DNA from: an uncultured Chromatiaceae bacterium
GTDB taxonomy: Bacteria > Pseudomonadota > Gammaproteobacteria > Enterobacterales > Alteromonadaceae
NCBI GenBank assembly: GCA_946482615.1
Contig: CAMLSF010000063.1
Coordinates: 1 to 19,460, forward strand
DNA: 19,460 nucleotides
Reading direction: 5' to 3'
The stretch's first letter is position 1, and each line of letters opens with the position of its first letter. Of this stretch, positions 17,250 through 19,460 are shown one piece after another. The position numbers and the translations under genes are program-made. The notes under the pieces were generated by a model. The model was not told the origin of the DNA. It made no database searches and worked only from the letters and a program-made list of their open reading frames with translations.

Positions 17250-18815
17250 TTAGTGTTTAACTTTGTGGCTGACATAAGTGGCCCATAACTGACGGGCGAA
17301 AAAGCCGGTAAAGGCATTGATGGTTTTGACTTTGGAGCTAAAACCATCGGCTTTGGTGACTGTGACAGTGGACAGCAACTTCAACAGATCAATAGCGCCA
17401 AGGCTTAAGGTACCGGCTCCTATCACAGGCCCTGATTTGTCAGAGCCCTGATGCAACTGGGTATAAAGTGTGGTGGTTTCAGGCCAGAGTTTAAAAATGG
17501 AACCTTGCCGTACTTCTTTGCGGCCAGCCAGATAATAAGACTGACCCTGATGTTCAAAGGCCAGCTCGTACACCATCAGGGTAAGTTTTGCATCGTCCGT
17601 TGGTTTAAACAGGTTAAACACACCACTGTGCGCCTCAATACCCATACCTAAAGGTGGAAAATCTATAGTGCCAATCAGGGTGCCTGTGTGCTCTGGATCG
17701 CTGATAAAATCTGTCATTGTTGTGATGCCTACAGTGGCGTGCATCGCAAGTTCAGTGCCTGCCTGCCGGCCTTTATGCAGACCATCAGTCGGGTCTGTCG
17801 CGTCCAGTGAAAAACCACCTTTCATGGTTTCTTTAAATTGAAGACCGGTTTTTTCTGCTGTCATTTTTAGGATCTCTGGCTCTAAGGGGACTCCTGCAGG
17901 AGTCATAAAGTGAAAGTAAGTCGTGGCATCGCTCCGGCCCCTCTCAATCAGTTCTGCATGGCTGATAGCGCCTGTGTACAAAGCTGAATCCAGGGGTAAG
18001 GGGTGAGCAGGTTTAATCAGATGCAAGGTGATGGGCTTTTGATGGCCATAAGGTTGTTCGCCTTTTTCAATACGCTGATTCAGCTCAGCGATAAGGCGTA
18101 ATTCTTTAATTAAAGCGCCGTTGGCACTCATTTCCAGCATTTGCACATAGGCATTCAGCGGACCACTGCGATAGGTGGGGATGTTACCCATCACCCAGAC
18201 CAGCCAGAGCTCATTCGCGCCTGCTTTGACTGTATCCAGCAGGTTGGCGTCCTGAATGAACCCGGAATCCAGATACAAAGTGCCGTTGATATCGACAGGT
18301 GGCATAGTGGCGGGCAGAGACATACCGGCTATCAGATGATCTTCCGTCAGTTCTGTATGTTGGGTGACCTGATTAGTTTTCATGGCAAAATTGCACATAT
18401 TAAAACTGGCTTTAACGCCTGTGGCTGCGCGGATTTTGTCAAAATTGATACCCAGGTGCGGGTAGACTTTACGCCGAAAAGCTTTGCTGGAACTGGCCGC
18501 GACAAAACAACCTGGCCAGAGGTAATTCAAAAGCGGCATAAAGGAAAAAGTGCTGCGCATTGTTAAGCTTTGCCAGCGCTCGCAAATTTCAGTGCTGGTT
18601 AAACCCGACAGCAGCATAGCCAGATTCAGCGAACCACCGGAAGTGCCATCCATATGCGAAAAGGTCAGGCCACGCTTAAACAGCTCATCCATCACCCCAG
18701 CGGCATAAGACAAACGTAAACCCCCGCCCGGTAAAATCAGCGCTCTTTTTATACCTGTCTCGTCAGCTGCAACTTCTGCTGCAGCACCTTGTGGGATATG
18801 GGTTTGAACCGACAT
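17250..18815 (-). CDS. Patatin-like phospholipase with extra C-terminal domain
   Basis: A 521-residue protein with an N-terminal patatin domain (about 22-300): oxyanion loop GGGLRLSY (30-37), nucleophile S59 in GTSGGS, and catalytic D183 in DSG. The Ser-Asp dyad is intact, so acyl-ester hydrolysis of lipids is expected. Residues about 325-500 (KETMKGGF, ISDPEHTGTLIGTIDF, MVYELAF, YLAGRKEV, TTTLYTQLH) form a second, beta-rich domain. From memory, similar sequence links GMC oxidase and alpha/beta hydrolase parts in long actinobacterial and cyanobacterial fusion proteins; this is not checked. No signal peptide. Its ATG directly follows the stop of the ADC-like gene (TAAATG), implying translational coupling. 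Confidence 0.9.
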   Translation of the reverse strand: MSVQTHIPQGAAAEVAADETGIKRALILPGGGLRLSYAAGVMDELFKRGLTFSHMDGTSGGSLNLAMLLSGLTSTEICERWQSLTMRSTFSFMPLLNYLWPGCFVAASSSKAFRRKVYPHLGINFDKIRAATGVKASFNMCNFAMKTNQVTQHTELTEDHLIAGMSLPATMPPVDINGTLYLDSGFIQDANLLDTVKAGANELWLVWVMGNIPTYRSGPLNAYVQMLEMSANGALIKELRLIAELNQRIEKGEQPYGHQKPITLHLIKPAHPLPLDSALYTGAISHAELIERGRSDATTYFHFMTPAGVPLEPEILKMTAEKTGLQFKETMKGGFSLDATDPTDGLHKGRQAGTELAMHATVGITTMTDFISDPEHTGTLIGTIDFPPLGMGIEAHSGVFNLFKPTDDAKLTLMVYELAFEHQGQSYYLAGRKEVRQGSIFKLWPETTTLYTQLHQGSDKSGPVIGAGTLSLGAIDLLKLLSTVTVTKADGFSSKVKTINAFTGFFARQLWATYVSHKVKH

Positions 18816-19460
18816 TTATGAATTGTCCCCGGCATCCGGCGGAATAGGGGCTGTAGGCGGTGGTAACCAGGCTTCACTTAAGGTCAGGTTGATCACAGAT
18901 TCAAAACCTTCAGGCGCCACCTTAGGCAACTGCTCAAAATCGAGGAACCAGCTTTCGATATGATCGTCCAGCACCCCACCTATGGACGGCAAAAATATCG
19001 TGGCTATCGCCTTACCAATATTTAACTGTTTTAACGCCTGCAGGCGGGGGTGATCACCAATCACAAAACGGGCTTTGGCTTTGCTGAATAGATTCAAACC
19101 TGCTCTGGCATTGAGGAAAATATCAGATTTCATCAACATGCCACGAAAGGAGCAGTAGTTAGAGGCTTTGGTTTTAATCGGTAGCCAGGCACTGGCAGGT
19201 TTATCTATTTCAATATAAGTCACCAGTTTTCCGTCCAGATCATACTGGCTGCTGACTTTATCCTCAGTGATTAAAAAGTTCAGGCTGCCCTGATGTTTTG
19301 GCATACCCCAAATCCCTTTGCCGCCTTTGACCGACACTTCGGACGATACAGGTAAATCCACCACATACTGGCCGGTTTTAAACCAGTTCATAAAAAGGGC
19401 GGGCAAGAGTCGTGGCGCAGGTTTTTCGCCGTGGGTACAACCTATGGCGATACTGTATTC
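18816..19460 (-). CDS. Acetoacetate decarboxylase-like protein (5' end cut by window edge)
   Basis: The frame is open from the stop at 18816 to the right edge with no plausible start; a TTG at 19406 is internal, because conserved-looking sequence (EYSIAIGCTHGEKPAPRLLP) continues upstream of it. About 214 residues are visible. The segment QYVVDLPVSSEVSVKGG followed by KGIWGMPKH matches the acetoacetate decarboxylase family (GREL..YPKK in the clostridial enzyme). The Lys in GMPKH (codon 19296-19298) aligns with the Schiff-base Lys115, while the next residue is His in place of Lys116. The family includes decarboxylases but also enzymes with other lyase, hydrolase or aldolase-type activity. Its job here is unknown; adjacency to a lipase and flavin oxidase suggests a keto-acid or lipid-derived substrate (inference). 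Confidence 0.82.
   Translation of the reverse strand, partial: EYSIAIGCTHGEKPAPRLLPALFMNWFKTGQYVVDLPVSSEVSVKGGKGIWGMPKHQGSLNFLITEDKVSSQYDLDGKLVTYIEIDKPASAWLPIKTKASNYCSFRGMLMKSDIFLNARAGLNLFSKAKARFVIGDHPRLQALKQLNIGKAIATIFLPSIGGVLDDHIESWFLDFEQLPKVAPEGFESVINLTLSEAWLPPPTAPIPPDAGDNS

Larger units (their letters stand above)
11911..19460 (-). other. Putative five-gene operon: ADC-like, patatin, GMC oxidase, phosphoesterase, CHAT protease
   Basis: Five minus-strand genes follow each other with gaps of 0, 51, 103 and 1 nt, and the first is still open at the right edge, so the promoter lies outside the window. The unit ends at the 40-bp palindrome. No T-tailed hairpin interrupts it; only a short 21-bp palindrome sits in the 103-nt gap. 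The 0- and 1-nt junctions suggest translational coupling of patatin to ADC and of CHAT to the phosphoesterase, i.e. fixed ratios and shared function. The four complete proteins lack signal peptides, so the system appears cytosolic. Further genes upstream are likely. Confidence 0.8.

Noticed and set aside
18141..18566. 141-codon plus-strand frame opposite the patatin gene
   Set aside because: Antisense shadow of the patatin coding frame; Cys/His-rich composition is typical of such shadows.
19404..19406. TTG at 19406 as start of the ADC-like gene
   Set aside because: The frame stays open to the window edge and the upstream residues look like the family's N-terminal region, so the gene is truncated rather than starting here.

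Overview
The window looks like chromosomal DNA of a marine or freshwater gammaproteobacterium of the Alteromonadales/Chromatiales type (Rheinheimera-like is my best guess). This rests on a large TonB-dependent receptor of the Xanthomonas/Caulobacter type, NudK and YghX proteins close to the E. coli ones, a short CstA-family transporter, moderate GC and ordinary Shine-Dalgarno sites. There is no tRNA, rRNA, insertion sequence, integrase or CRISPR array.

Layout. 1-4117 (minus): a TonB-dependent receptor followed, after a strong hairpin terminator, by an exported metallophosphoesterase that runs off the left edge. 4118-4661: a long divergent intergenic region with four copies of an AAATGAAA/TTTCATTT word. 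4662-6559 (plus): a tight three-gene operon of a YghX-like dienelactone hydrolase, a small cupin and NudK. 6638-8017 (minus): an exported amidohydrolase of the prolidase-like type. 8237-11859 (plus): an unrecognised membrane protein, an exported M24 (Xaa-Pro peptidase-like) protein and a CstA-family transporter; with the amidohydrolase these suggest peptide breakdown and uptake. A 40-bp perfect palindrome then separates this block from an opposing operon.

11911-19460 (minus) is the most interesting part. Five genes are read right to left: acetoacetate-decarboxylase-like (cut by the right edge), patatin-like phospholipase, GMC oxidoreductase with a CxxCxxCxxxC cluster, cytosolic metallophosphoesterase with a 230-residue insert, and a CHAT (caspase-like) protease with an intact His-Cys dyad. 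Two junctions are essentially fused (0 and 1 nt). None of the proteins whose N-terminus is visible has a signal peptide. The set combines a lipid hydrolase, a flavin oxidase, a phosphoesterase and a death-type protease, which points to either a lipid/sterol-modifying pathway under proteolytic control or a conflict (defence/self-killing) system. I know of no described system with this composition, but I could not search. All functional statements are inferred from motifs read by eye.
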